Below, in pieces: positions 1 through 12,745 of a stretch of DNA of 61,004 bases (position 1 is its first letter; each line of letters starts with the position of its first letter). The notes under the pieces were generated by a model. That model searched no databases. It was not told the DNA's origin and worked only from the letters and a program-made list of their open reading frames with translations. Position numbers and translations under genes: made by a program. Source of the stretch: Trichoplax sp. H2 (taxonomy: Eukaryota > Placozoa > Uniplacotomia > Trichoplacea); assembly GCA_003344405.1 (NCBI GenBank), contig NOWV01000293.1:1-61004 (forward strand), written 5' to 3'.

Positions 1-3000
1 TAGTTTGCTTACTATTGTCATCTAAATTAAATTTGTAAATAGCATGATCAATGTATGATCTTGATAATTTTCCTGTTTGGCTTGCTACCTCATAGTCACG
101 TTTTATCTGTGCACTTCCTTGTACAAAATCTTGTAATTGAATAATAGAACGAAATATATTTAATAACCAATTGACATTAGTTATAATAATTCCGTCGTCG
201 CCTACTTTATCACAGTAGATGACTTCTCCTAAATCGTGTAGATACATTAGCATAGCGATTAATTCATCATGGTTTTCATATAATCCGTATTGTTGAGACA
301 AGGTTACTATTTGTTGCATTGTCATAATATTATGCACTTGAGAATGTCTAATTTGATTCATAATAGAAGATGCGGGTTGATTGTTACTGTTAGTAGGGAG
401 CGATTTATTTAATATTCTAGCCATGATATACCATCGAATAGGTATAGGATTCGTAATAAATGGCAGTGATTGTACGAATGCCTTAATGATACCATGTAAA
501 CGAAGACAACATTGTCGACGCTGCTGCAGTGTCGACGGAGTACTATCAAGAGGATTGCAATCAAAAATAATACCAGAAGAATAGATATGATTGGCATAAG
601 AAGGCATGCGAGACGTCAATGTAGACGCAAATTGATTGAATCGAGTACGTCCATCTTCTTCATTGGTAATACAATCGCCATGAGAAGCTACTAAAATAAT
701 AATAGGTAATGAATGCTGTGAAGGTGGTAAATGCTGTCCATCTTCACTTTTAATGTTCACATTGATGGTACTTTGGCTTGTATGGCCAGCTATGATTGAT
801 GTAAGCCATTCTTGCATAGCTTGTAAATACGTCGTTTTAAGTAATTGGTTGTTCCTTGTTCTTACCTTGTCGTTAATGTCTTGATTAATATTAAATACTA
901 AAATATAAATACTATTGACGGAGATAAACGGATAATGAGTAACATGATAGACGGCATGACCTGCGAAATCCCATATTTTAACATACTGATTTTTATCATC
1001 TTTGTCTGTATTTTGACTTTCCATGGACGAACAGTAATATTGATGTAAGCCTCGTTTAGACTGTGATTCAATTGGAATCTCTTTCCCTACTAGCGCTACA
1101 TCTTGCGTAATGACATCAGTTGCAGAAGAATCGACACTGTGTTGTTGCCAATTTGACACAGGTGGATTATTGGCTATAACGGGTTGATCTATTGGATCCA
1201 TGTCGGTTACTTGCAGGCTGATGTTATCTTGACTATCGATACTTGGTTGGGCTAAGTCTTGTATGACTGTCTTGACTTTATCGTCCAGTATTTCAGTCCA
1301 ATCACAACCCTCTAAGTTCATAATATTATAATATTCAGTGTCTACCATAATATCCAAACTCTCAGCCACTTGCGTCGGAGATGGACTGTTGAGTGGTTGC
1401 TTGGTAAATATTTTTCGAAGAGAAGTTTTGCCCACATTGCGAGGGCCAATAAACATGCCTCGTATTAAATGATTAAAGCAATGACCATGTTTTAAGCCTT
1501 TGCTATATGCATTGTAATATTTCTTTTCTTGCAAAGCTGTAGAATAACAAAATGCAGAATAGGGTTACGGTTATCCATCGCTCTCTCGTCTACTACTGTA
1601 TTAAAACTTCACTTACCTTTCTGTTGTATGTGTTGATTGTTCTGACTGCCGTCGATAGTATTTGCTGGCGCTGTAACGTTGTTGGTTTGATTCGGTTGAA
1701 ACAGTTCAACGGTACTCTTGATGAAATTTCTCGCTGTTGATGTCGTCGATTTCTGCTTGCGGAGAGTGATTTCGATATTCTTTTTGGTCCTTGTAACTAG
1801 GCCATCATTTCTGCTTAAGGCTGCGATCTGGAGTGACTTGTTAAAGTTATCCACAGCCTGATCGTACTTGCCTTGGCGCTCATAGATAACTCCTATGCTG
1901 TTATATGACCGCGCAACATCAGGATGATTATGACCAAGGACTGACAATCGAATTTGCAGTGACTTGTCATGCATATCCACAGCCTGATCGTACTTGCCTT
2001 GGCGATGATAGACAAGTCCCATGTTGTGATATGACCACGCAACATCAGGATGATTGTGACCAAGGACTGACAATCGAATTTGCAGTGACGTGTCATACAT
2101 CTCCACAGCCTGATCGTACTTGCCTTGGTGATGATAGACAACTCCTATGCTGTTATATGAGTTGGCAACATCAGGATGATTGTGACCAACGACTGACAAT
2201 CCAATTTGCAGTGACTTGTCATACATCTCCACAGCCTGATCGTACTTGCCTTGGTGACGATAGACAACTCCTATGCTACCAAATGACCACGCAACATCGG
2301 GATGATTGTGACCAAGGACTGACAATCGAATTTGCAGTGACTTGTCATACATATCCACAGCCTGATCGTACTTGCCTTGGTCATCATAGACAACTCCCAT
2401 GTTGTGATATGAGTTGGCAACATCGGGATGATTGTGACCAAGGACTGACAATCCAATTTGCAGTGACTTGTCATGCATATCCACAGCCAGATCGTACTTG
2501 CACAAGCGATCATAGACAACTCCTATGTTGTTATATAAACTGGCAACATCAGGATGATTGTGACCAAGGACTGACAGTCTAATTTGTAGTGACATGTTAT
2601 ACATATCCACAGCCTGATCGTACTTGCCTAGGCGAATAAAGACATTGCCTATGATGTTATATGAGTTGGCAACATCGGGATGATTGTGGCCAAAGACTGA
2701 CAATCGAATTTGCAGCGACTTGTCCGACATAGTCCGACAGAAGTCAAGCTTGCACAAGTCGAAGTAGACGCGCCCAATTTGATAATAACTATCGGCAAGA
2801 CGAGTATCCTTTTCGTCTAACCATTTTAATTTCATTTCCAACGATTTCTTAACGTCTTCCAGTGCTCCGATGTAATCCCCTTGGCGTCTCTTAATCTCAC
2901 TTTCTCTTTGTAAACATTGAGCCGTGCTCACTTCATCTTGCAGTTTAGTAGCCACAGTTTGTCCCTTTTCACTCCATTCAACAGCTTCCTTGAATTGATA

Positions 3001-3231
3001 TTGTAAAGTGTAAATGTCGCAAAGACCAAGATAAATATCGCATGCAAGTCGATCAATATCCGCACTAGGATTCGACAACGAAGCAATCTCATCGACAGCT
3101 TGTGTATAACAAGATAGTCCGTCCACCAACTGGAAGGCAGTCTTGAATGAGTTGCCCTTTTCGTACAGTGATTGTATACGGGTATAGTGAGGAAGCACAC
3201 TCGTGGAACAGACAGATTCATCATCAGCCAT
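1..3231 (-). CDS. TPR-Roc-COR (death-domain) protein, copy 1, 3' part off window
   Basis: Two exons are visible: 3231-1617 and 1536-<1, joined across an 80-bp GT-AG intron (1616-1537) in phase 1. Exon 1 encodes a helical N-terminal region and eight 42-residue TPR units of kinesin-light-chain type, each ending in a GHNHPDV-like motif. Exon 2 starts a Roc GTPase with P-loop GPRNVGKTS, a DFAGHAVYHVTH switch-II motif and an SHGD base-recognition motif, and runs into the COR domain when the window ends. I take MADDESV (3231) as the start because copy 2 begins there; an in-frame ATG lies four codons upstream (3243). Against copy 2 the exon-2 frame is intact, differing in length by one 6-bp in-frame indel near 385-390. 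By analogy with copy 2 a death domain should follow to the left of the window. Likely a cytosolic GTP-dependent scaffold for cell-death or immune signalling; that role is inferred. Confidence 0.85.
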
Positions 3232-3940
3232 CTTTTCCTGCACTCAATTCAATAGCATGTTAGTTAAAGACTAGAACGACAGGTTAGAGACAAATAAGAT
3301 TCAAATCAAGCTTCGTCGCAACCATTAATTACTAATCATCGGATCGATATTATCTCTATGCATTAACGAGGGTATGTCGGAATGATTGTACTTGCGTGCC
3401 AGTCGTAGTTCAACAGAACAACATTAATTATTCCATTATACACAATTTTCAAGCATCAAAAAATCAACTTCTACAATGTCGCCTATTAATTCCGCATGGA
3501 AGATTATCCGAAAATCAATCTCTGTAGATGATTACTGAAGGCAACGCTATCGGACAATCGTGTGCTTACGTGTACATTAACAAAATGCATTCCAGCTTAC
3601 AAATAGATTATACTCATAATCATAATAACCATCAAACAACAATCTTTTTATTCTAATAGACAACAGCAAATAAATGCTAGCCACATCAATGATAGTGTAA
3701 AATAAGAAAGGATGCTTGCAATATAGTTTCGTTGGCGTCGTTTACCTGTCTTTAATTTCTATTTTTACTTGAAATACAATGTATAATGATGGATACCTAA
3801 CGGAATAGGTTACTTACCAATGGATGTTTTAAAAATCGGCTAATAACAACTTGATGATTTTGCTGTAACGTAGATTTAATCCTACCAATCCGACTGCGCG
3901 CTGCTTATTGCAACAGGAGCTAATGGATAAAAAGAGAACG
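3232..3940 (-). promoter_or_regulatory. Conserved 5' flank/promoter region of copy 1
   Basis: About 700 bp upstream of the start codon is nearly identical to 17679-18440 upstream of copy 2, ending near the shared GGATAAAAAG at about 3924-3935. The two differ by scattered substitutions and by a block of about 43 bp present only in copy 2 (about 18016-18065). It presumably holds promoter and 5' UTR; no TATA box or defined site could be assigned. Confidence 0.5.
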
Positions 3941-6900
3941 ACAGGTGACATAAAACTCTACTCGGCTAAACAGCTCTATCCAACTGCATATACGCTAAAT
4001 ACACGCACTGATCAGCACATCTAAATACTACAGTGTATCAGCGATTACAGACTACTAACTCATTGGTTATTTCCTAACTATAAAAACTCCTTGCAAAGTC
4101 CTGCACGAGGAAGGGCACTATTGATAACCATGAAGCTTGCTTGCTAGAAATCCCAGTTAAACCTGCGGCTATGACACGCTTTTATTCGTAAGTAGTCCCT
4201 ATGTGGATGATGCGATAGCCGACGGATAAAGGTAAATAAATAAAATGAAGGTAAGGTAAATAAATAAATTAGGTTTCTTTGCAATGACTTGTGCATAGTC
4301 ATAAGACCTTATGAAATTAAAACAGCTCTAATTTGTATTAGTTTATTAAATACGAGTTTAAGATTAACCTACGAGTATCTTCCCTACCGAATTTCTTATA
4401 TCTTGTTAGCTTAGTAAACCGTCAATCATGTTATTTGCAAAAGTTTGATTCCAATGAACTATTGCATGGGTAGATACAAGTTACCAACAAAATATCGTTC
4501 TCTCTAAGTAAGGATAGTTGACATATTATCCTTATCCATTTTCTTCTATTACAGTCTATCAATAAAGCTATCATTTTATCAACAATTTAATTGCAGTCTA
4601 CCGTACGCTATTTATTGTCGTGGCTCCGCAGCCTGTGTTTATTGCAATTCAATTTGATAATGAGCTTGTTACTGTCATATAAAAGTCTCAAATTATCAAC
4701 TATGAAATTCATCAAGTAATAACTTAAAGGGGCTACTGTTCAGGATAGGTTACTGATAGTAAACTGCGAGAAAGAATAGCGATGAATATTATATAACATA
4801 GAGACATAGAGAAATGATAGCAGTCTATTACAATATGCATCATTGACATTATTCGATCCATTGAATCTACTGTAGCTCAACAAAGAATGTCATAAATTTA
4901 ATAAAAGATATTGCTTGTTACAAATATTATCATTTTGTATACAACGTTCGTAGTCCGATGATGAATCAATGATAAACATTTGCATGGTCAAATTGTAAGC
5001 CATGCTAATAAAGATTGTACAATCGCAATCATGAATTTTTTAGACTAACCAGATACATCAACAGCGGATTACAACATTGGATATGCAATAAAACGGATTA
5101 ATCACTTGACTAATCAGCAGTAGCATATTCTACTTTAATTGGCAACAGGCATCTAATGCTGGCATTGCATTACAACAAGGCACTATCCTCTCAGTACTTA
5201 CGCTCGCTGCATTCTCGCGCCAAAGAAGCTTCTTAGTTAACAAGTTCAGCTTCGATCCATCCTCACAGAACTCATTCTCAAGGGTAGGTAATCATTTCTA
5301 CGAGCATACCTCAACAGTTTTCAACAAACAAGAAGTATTTTATGATCGGAGTAGAGTAAAGTAAGATCAAATTAAAATCTCCTGACAGGATTGGCGTGAG
5401 TACTGTTTGGCCTGATTGCAAATTGCATGCTATAGATTCAAGATGTAATCCTCCATACGTACTGGAAGTACTGCAATCCATAGCAATTCCATATGATTAC
5501 TACCTTAATTTTATTCAATAATTAAGAATCAATGAGTTGTTAATATACACCATTTAAAGAAAATTTTTAGTATACTTTTATAAACTGTTTGACAAATGAC
5601 AGTAAAAAATCAACGGAATACAGTAGCGCACGATGAAGATGATATCAAGCGATTCAGCAAGATGGCTTAGTTATTGGCCTCATCATCGATGATGATCACC
5701 AATAAAACAGTGGCCAACAGTAATTTCTGTCATCGGAAGAACAATCTTCATACTAATTCAAGGAGGCTAAAAGATGCAACATAAAAAGAATCATCTACGC
5801 TTACTTCTCGTATGCACTAATTTGCACTACTTTAACATAGATGCCGAAGGAACGCTAATGTTGGCTTCAGACGATAGAGCTAAAATGGACATGGTTGGTA
5901 CTTTCATCAACTACATGGAGGAGAATTACCAAGTCTATGCTATATGTGCATGCCTACAAATTATTTCTATTCAAAATAATATACCAATCTCAGCTCTAAA
6001 AATGCTGCACAGTGCAAAATGGAACAGAGAATTTGGAAAGTCTACACGCTGCACTACGTTATTTTAAGTAAACTTACATCTTAAAGCTTCCTAAACTGTT
6101 TCTACATGAAGTTGATACAAATGCAATAAGTTCAAAACCAATATTCAGTGATTAACTGGTAATATCAGAGTAATTTGCTCAACTCTGGTTAAAACAGGTC
6201 ACGACATTTTAAAGGTGCACTAGCAGCACTACCATCTTGTATCAAGTACTAACTCCTCTAAAATAATCAAGACAGGAGCATTCTCTTAGAAGCTGATATG
6301 CTATCGAAACTGCGATTTGATGCAGTACACTAATGCCTTCTAGCTTATAAACTGTCCGTTTACTGTACAAGACTAATCAATTTCTCAATGAGGAGTACTA
6401 GAGTATCGTCTCAAACTTGGTTAATAGCCACAAAGGTTGTAGCCGCTCCATGAGCAGTGGCGCTCGACGATTACAGGAAAGGTGCCAATGGTGCAATTTT
6501 AAACGAACCATAGACGGATTCTACTTGATTTTATTCATTTGATCTTCCATTCACTCAAATTATTCAAGAGTCTTTTGCTCGTTTTAGCTCATACTGTCTT
6601 GATGAAATGTCGTACAAATTGGCATGGACAAGCCTGGAGCGAGATAGAAAGATCAAATACAGTCGTTGCCATGAATGTAAAAATTTTGCCTTGCCAATGT
6701 TACAATTTTCCAGCCTAATGCTATATTGTTTGGTTCAGCGATTTAGCTATGAACCATTGACTATACAACTTATGCAAGGTATGCTCTATCGTAGTCATCA
6801 GGTGTTGTTACACAGACATAGTTTTGAACTATCTTCATTGGATTTCTTGAGTGGCTTATAACCAAGTAGAGAAATGATTGGTCGCAAGGATGTTGGATGA

Positions 6901-7758
6901 AAGCAAATTAGTAGTAACTTCGTGTTTTGTTCAAATAATGATTGGCTTACTCCACAATGTTATAAAGGTCATTTAATCTATCTCTTGACAAGTACTGTTT
7001 TACTTAATTATTTTATAGTTTAACTCGATTACATCACCTTTGGCTGTAGGACTGAATGCATTTTTCCTTAGTTTACTACCGGTTACAGTGAGTCTCCTCA
7101 TGTAAAAACAGTAAAGCAATTTGGTCTTAATTTCGTACTTCGTAGCAATCATGACTAGAAGCTATTCACAGTCGATAACTGGCAATTAACTAGCTCTTCT
7201 TACAATTCATTATAGCAAAAGATTTCTTTATTGTCAGGATCTTTATAACTTTCATAAAGTAGGTTAATTTTACCGTCTGAAACAACGTCACTTTGCATAC
7301 AATAGTACAGCATTAACAAGTTTAACTCACGATTAGTACAAGCAAAAATGAATAGTAACCGTAATTAACAAACCTTTAGAATACTTTACAATAATAAATG
7401 TTTATCCTTCACCAGCAATTTATAAGTGCTCCATAAGTATTTAAAGTAAATTTATGATGCTTATAATGTTGTCATTTCGTTGTGCACAGGAATAAAATGT
7501 TAAAAACTTAATTTTTATATCAGCAGATTCTTACACAAAACGTGATTGTGATGGCGAAGCTAACAAATTGAAATTAATCACATTGAGCATTGCTAACATT
7601 GTCCATTAAATTGTTGGTTTATTTCAACCAAGGCAAAAAATAAATCATTATTTTCTTATAACGCTAATTATTTTGATCATGAAAAAATGTAAATAAGCAC
7701 AAATAGACTATCAATAAATTAGAATCTACACTATAGTAGACGAAAGAAGATTAGTCCT
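3941..7758. other. Intergenic, no convincing gene
   Basis: AT-rich DNA. Short open frames at 5774-6067 and 6607-6861 (plus) show no domain, no signal peptide and no splice partners, so I do not call them genes. The stretch 4810-4970 is a diverged match (about 70% by eye) to 18950-19110, so the gene duplication originally reached further upstream than the well conserved flank. Confidence 0.5.
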
Positions 7759-7970
7759 CTAGGAATTTTGTTCGTTTGGGATAATAATATCATTTCTGTC
7801 AATCGTTTCCAAAGCGTTCCGCAATAGATTAAGGGTAGCATTTGGGTATTTCCTTCTGTACCACTGATTAAGCGATTGGATGGCACTGTTATAGGTATGA
7901 CCACGATGTTTTGCTTCGATAACCTCAGTATCAATCGTTGGATCTAGTACTATAGCTAATTTTATCCAGT
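7759..7970 (-). CDS. Orphan death-domain terminal exon
   Basis: On the minus strand an AG acceptor (gttggtgtag) is followed at 7970 by a 70-residue frame that ends in TAG at 7759-7761. The peptide begins DWIKLAIVLD and contains SLNQWYRRKYPNATL and LLRNALETIDRNDI, which is the death-domain pattern: W-x-x-L-A at helix 1-2, a W in helix 4, then P-x-A-T before helix 5. The exon enters in phase 1, as the death-domain exon at 12745 does, so it could be spliced to the same COR exon donor (13907). No complete gene upstream of it is otherwise visible; only a decayed TPR fragment lies at 8.6 kb. It is either an alternative last exon or the surviving end of a lost paralogue. Confidence 0.6.
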
Positions 7971-8599
7971 CTACACCAACACAACTAGTGATGGAGTGAA
8001 AATAGTTTCTAGGATCTATAAGGCACGAATGAACATATTACCACATACGTCATCTTAAAATTACAAATTGAAATTATCTTATCATGGACTAGCCGAACCC
8101 GCATACCCAGCTGTGTGCTATCAATATGACTCAATAATTTAAATGTGGATACATTTGTTTTAATTTAACCTAATTCATTTTACTTATTGTTGGATACTCG
8201 CAAGTAAAGTAGTGGAGTAGTAGTTTATATGTTCTAATTATAATCTGAAATATTCGCTGGCATTCTAATTAGCTAACAGAACTTTGTGCGATAATATCAT
8301 ACATAATAATCACTTCTGGTCACTATTATGATTAAATGGGCAAATTAATTACTATATCTATGAATAAAAACGTAAAAAAAAGCTTAAAAGTAGCTTACTA
8401 GTAGCTAAATATTCTAATGAAAATCTTAAAAATTCGTTGGTGATATCATCATGTAGCAAAACTGTATGCGATCATATCATCAGTGGCAAACGTAGCTGAA
8501 AGTATTACATCAATTAACGAGGTAAGATTTTCCTATGTTAGAATTTATACGGAGTAATTGCTCTTAATCATATTTAAATCGATCTTATATCGTATAAAT

Positions 8600-8757
8600 G
8601 TTGCAATTATCATGGTAAATATCACATCGAAGATGATCAAGTTCAACACAGGGGTTGGATATCAAATCAATTTCATTTATAGTTTGCGTATAGCTAGCTA
8701 GATAGGCTTTCCACCAAATCATAAGCAGTCTCGTTATCCAGACCCTATTGATAGGGT
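8600..8757 (-). pseudogene. Relic of TPR-gene N-terminal region
   Basis: Read on the minus strand, this matches the N-terminal coding part of the TPR-Roc genes. One frame gives ASYTQTINEIDLISNP and LDHLRCDIY, matching CYTQAVDEIASLSNP and IDRLACDIY of the intact proteins. The first third has an in-frame stop and the frame shifts before the conserved block. It is more similar to the relic at about 20690-20840 than to either intact copy, so the two relics share a later origin. Confidence 0.7.
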
Positions 8758-11700
8758 GATTGTATATCTTGAGGTATCATAGAATGATCGCATTGATCAG
8801 CTGTTATGTTTTGCTAACAGTAATAACAACGAATGGATGGAAAGGATATACAGGTTTGATAGTCTATAGCATCAACGCCAAGTCAGTCATTAATATCAAG
8901 GAAAATTATTGGAAAGAAAAAGTTAAAAATAATGATTTTATTCCTACTAGAAGATCGATTACTTACAATTATAGGCCAGTCGCTGTTCTGTTAGTGGAGT
9001 AAATTATACCAACTCAATATTACTAATAAATTTGCTGTATTTGTAGAATAGTAATCACTAAGTTATCAAGATTTCTCATCAACTAGATCCTTTAAATATA
9101 GACTACATCATTTGTTATTTTTGCTGGTAATAATAATATGATAAAATGAGTAAGACTACAGTCAACTTGATGGATTGAATTTTTTGTTAACTTTATTTAT
9201 CATCGATTCCTAATTTTGTTCAAGCTGTATTACATATTCTAATGTCTGCAACTGTATGCTGCAATGCCCATCTTTGCTATCCAAATTACCTTGATTTTGA
9301 AAAGCATGGTTGATGCTCTCCTTGATACGATACATTCTGTATCCTACAAAGGCATCATTTTTTTGTTTTGCTACTATGATCCACGTAGACCTTTATTCAG
9401 TTATTACTTGTAAATTGATGGTGACGACCATGGACGTCAAAACAAGTCCTTGCATTTGCATTGTAAGATTAAAGAGAACATAGCAGCTAAAATGGTATTG
9501 CAAAAGTTAGCAAAAATATCTCATTCATGGTATTAGGTTATAAGAGCATTTTCACATAAAATGGTTACAGTCAATGAAGCGAAATTCCTTGAAATAAGGA
9601 AGCAGAAATAGAAGCAAACACTATCACCTTTTAAGTAGTAATCAATAAAGACATTGGTAATCAGGCGTAACTTATATCTAAAACATTTCTACAATATCGT
9701 AGAGTGAACCGAGAAATAATGCACCTTCAATATTTTTAATTTAAGTGGGGCTCTAAACGGCTACTTTCTGTCGTTCACTTTTACGAGTCTGGTGCAGAAT
9801 ACTTTTTTTGATTTTAATATGCTGCAATATGTTAACGCTAACCATAACAAAATTGTGCCAGATAAAGGAGGGTCGTCATACAAGATGCACTATCCGCTAG
9901 CAGTCGAATACTGACAATTCAGTAAAGTGTAAATATGCCAGAATTGTCCAGGCTATATCTCAGTCTTCACCATAATCACGCAGTCACTTATGGAATCAGA
10001 TGTTGTAGACTATCAACTTCGTTAAAAAATTACGGCAATGGTTAACACGTTGTCAGCAATCATAGTTAAGTGTAGATTAAATAAAGTATAAACCAAACGC
10101 AAGTGAGGCGCGACTTTACTTTATTGTGAATTGTTACGAGACTAGGGATCTCAACATGCCCTACTAGTAAAAAGTCTTGATTTTTATTATTTAATTAGCT
10201 CATACTGCTGAACTCACACGCTAGCTACTGCCACAATTGGTTATCATAACTTATACATTAGTTCCATGGCTTCAACTCTTAATCAAGACTATTTAATTAA
10301 TCTTTGCTAACTTTAGTCTTTAGGAAATGGCGTGAAGCCGGTAAAGCAAATTCAAAATCAGATGGTAAGGTCAACTAGTATTAATGGATGTGAAAATCGT
10401 GCCTTGCTAACTACCTCTAACATACAGTATAAGTTTGATATCTTGTTAATGTTAGTAGTTCCGTGGATTCAATTTCTGATCAAAACTGCTAGCTAATCTT
10501 GGCTAACATAGTTGTCAGGAAAATTTAGTGAAGTCGGTATACCAAGTTAGAAGGAAGATGGAAAGATTAACTAGTTTGAATGGATATGAAAATCCTGCCT
10601 TGAATGCGATCTTTAACTTACGGCATTGCCTTAGCGATATTGTAAGAGTATTGATCTACATTGTTTTCTTTTGACAACAATTATCCCTGCACAAAGAGTA
10701 AATCTTTAAAAAGAAATAATCACTCTAATAGCACATTTATTCTTAGCCTTTGAATGACTTTTATATACCCTTTGAAACTTTTAATTTGAATTATTTTTTC
10801 TTATAACTAATCAGTACTTCCACTGAAGATTAATTTCAAAGTATGGCGTAGTTTTAGTTTACTTGCCAATCGGATAGAAAAGGTTATTTTTATCATTTTA
10901 CACCATCCAGTACTTATATTTTCTAGCTTGACTACTCGAGCATTTGATAAAGGGTTTACTACATTTTTAACCTCAATAGAGTACAATAATGAGTTATAAG
11001 AGCTCAATTGAGCAATTATAGGCTCAGAAATTAAGTCTCTTGATTTACGATAATTGCTTATAATTTTATTTTTATTTAAGTAATTTTATTATGTTGCTTT
11101 TGATGATAATATGACAGAATACGAGAAGTACTTTTTTCGATAATAAAAGTTAGTCACAGATATTGCAACCAAACTTAGCTAACTAATGCTATTGGTAATA
11201 AACAATGAAATCTTTATATTGCTTTTATCAAAGTTAGGAACGGCAGTAACATAATTAATACCGGTGTTACAATTCAGAATAGTAATATCACTAGAAGTAA
11301 AATAGAGTAGATAAGATTTTTTAAATTTACGGTACGTTTATACTTCAAAATAAGCGATCTTGTATGCACAACTTAACGCTATCAATAACAACATAAATAT
11401 CTTCCAACTACCGCAAGCGCGTTTGTCTAATGGCTTAAAACTGAATTTAAAGCCGAAACGATTCTCTTAATCTATTCGCATGCATTATAAATTACGGGTA
11501 TACTGTAATATCGTCCTAATGTACAATGGCAACTATCGATTTTAAGCCACCGAAATTTCCATATTAAAAATTAGTTAGTGCTATCTATATATGCGCTTAT
11601 GGTGATTTCAGTAAGCTACAGTAGTAGCAAGTTGACTGAGTCATTGCGATAGCTTCTGCCTCATATGGTTATTGACAGGTATCCTTGGTTAGGTTGTTTG

Positions 11701-12479
11701 TGATAATTTATTAAAAAATTTACCTTAGCAATGGATCAACTCTATTAACAGCTATGATTTTGCTATAGCTACAACTAATTTCTGTTTATCTGCATATTGA
11801 ATAATGATTTAATCTTTCCTTTATTAAAATTATAAATGGCTACACTACTGCGTAGTTATAGAAAATCATAATTCTTAGTTTTTTGTTTTAAGTTTAATCC
11901 TTTACTCAATTTTTTGGCAATTAACGTTACATTATTGGCAGCTATAGAGAGCAAATAATAAATTGTTGCTGTTCATTATATTTATTAGTGTATAATAATT
12001 GATCCACTATAGAGCCTTTTACAACGTTAAATTACACAACAGAGGACTTCAGATGCAACAGTAAAAACTACTTGAGCCAGCAGTAAAAGCTAGAGGGATA
12101 ATCATTCACAATGAAACGAAAGTACCTACGGCAATAAACTACTGCAAAACTAGATTACGGTAAAGCGTTTCTAAGTAAAAAATATAAACATAAATATTAC
12201 TAGATTTTGAATATCTTGATAAAAGTTTATTTACTACTGTCACGACCGAGATTATGAAGCTTAGAGATGATATGAAATTGGAATACTGTACGTTCGTTGA
12301 TCCAGTATAACTACCGTACCTCATAAATTAACATTGACTAGAATTGCTCTTGAATTATTAGTCTCTGTGCTGATATATATCTTAAGAATTACGATTTGTC
12401 TAGTTCAAATACCATGGAAGAAATTTATAAAATTAACCATAACATGACCATTAGCAGCTATGATATTTATCTCTCGTAT
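8758..12479. other. Intergenic, no convincing gene
   Basis: AT-rich DNA with only short frames that lack recognisable domains (for example 8760-9002 plus, 10807-11007 minus). Apart from the diverged direct repeat at 10261-10602 I see nothing assignable. In transcript direction this lies downstream of copy 2. Confidence 0.5.
10261..10602. repeat. Diverged direct repeat, two units of about 147 bp
   Basis: Unit 1 (10261-10409) and unit 2 (10458-10602) share order and wording: GTTCC(A/G)TGG at the start, ATCAA(G/A)AC, GCTAA, GTGAAG(C/T)CGGTA, GATGG, then GGAT(G/A)TGAAAATC and TGCCTTG at the end. They sit in tandem with a spacer of about 48 bp. No coding frame is shared, so this is an old local duplication of non-coding DNA. 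Confidence 0.55.
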
Positions 12480-12745
12480 TCATTCGGTCATTTTTTTTTC
12501 GACTTCGTCAGCTAAAGCATTTATTTCCATCTTACGTAAAGCTTCAACCACTGCAGAGATTTTAGCATTCATCCCAGCTTTATCTTTCCACGATTTTAAA
12601 ACATTGTGCACTTTATCGTAACGTCCTTCATCCTGACTTGATTTAATTTCATTAATCTTTGTGTCCGTTAACTTTAATAACACTCCAAAACGAACTATAT
12701 GGGTTCCATTTAGTTTTGCTGCTATTAAATCGAAGCATGCTCTCT
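12480..12745 (-). CDS. Copy 2 exon 3: death domain
   Basis: The exon starts two bases into a Glu codon (G from the COR exon plus AG) and ends in TGA at 12482-12480. The peptide runs RACFDLIAAKLNGTHIV, then LLKLTDTKINEIKSSQ, VLKSWKDKAGMNAKIS and ALRKMEINALADEVEKKM. These are the death-domain landmarks: a hydrophobic helix 1-2, the D-x-x-I-x-x-I turn, a W in helix 4, and the L-A-D-x-V final helix. It closes the protein. The same segment is also open from an upstream ATG at 12755, but that part looks like intron (polypyrimidine tract). Confidence 0.8.

Noticed and set aside
409-694. Short frames opposite the Roc exon (also at 13950-14228 and 15069-15251)
   Set aside because: Shadows of the long minus-strand Roc-COR exon; no independent features.
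1905-2582. 225-codon plus-strand frame (and similar frames at 16405-17028, 1893-2141 and 2271-2519)
   Set aside because: These are antisense or shifted readings of the TPR array. They repeat with the 126-bp period of the coding repeats, and the minus-strand frame is the one with TPR structure and correct splice phases.
1860-2640. Regularly spaced DNA repeats that could suggest a CRISPR array or satellite
   Set aside because: They are codon-level repeats of a 42-residue TPR unit in an open frame, with no short spacer/repeat alternation.
3231-3243. Upstream in-frame ATG (MQEK) as start of copy 1
   Set aside because: Copy 2 lacks it (its equivalent bases differ), so the shared MADDESV start is preferred; the upstream start remains possible.
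5774-6067. 97-codon plus-strand frame
   Set aside because: No recognisable domain, low conservation clues and no neighbouring exons. Likely chance.
6607-6861. 84-codon plus-strand frame
   Set aside because: No domain or splice context; a chance frame of this length is expected.
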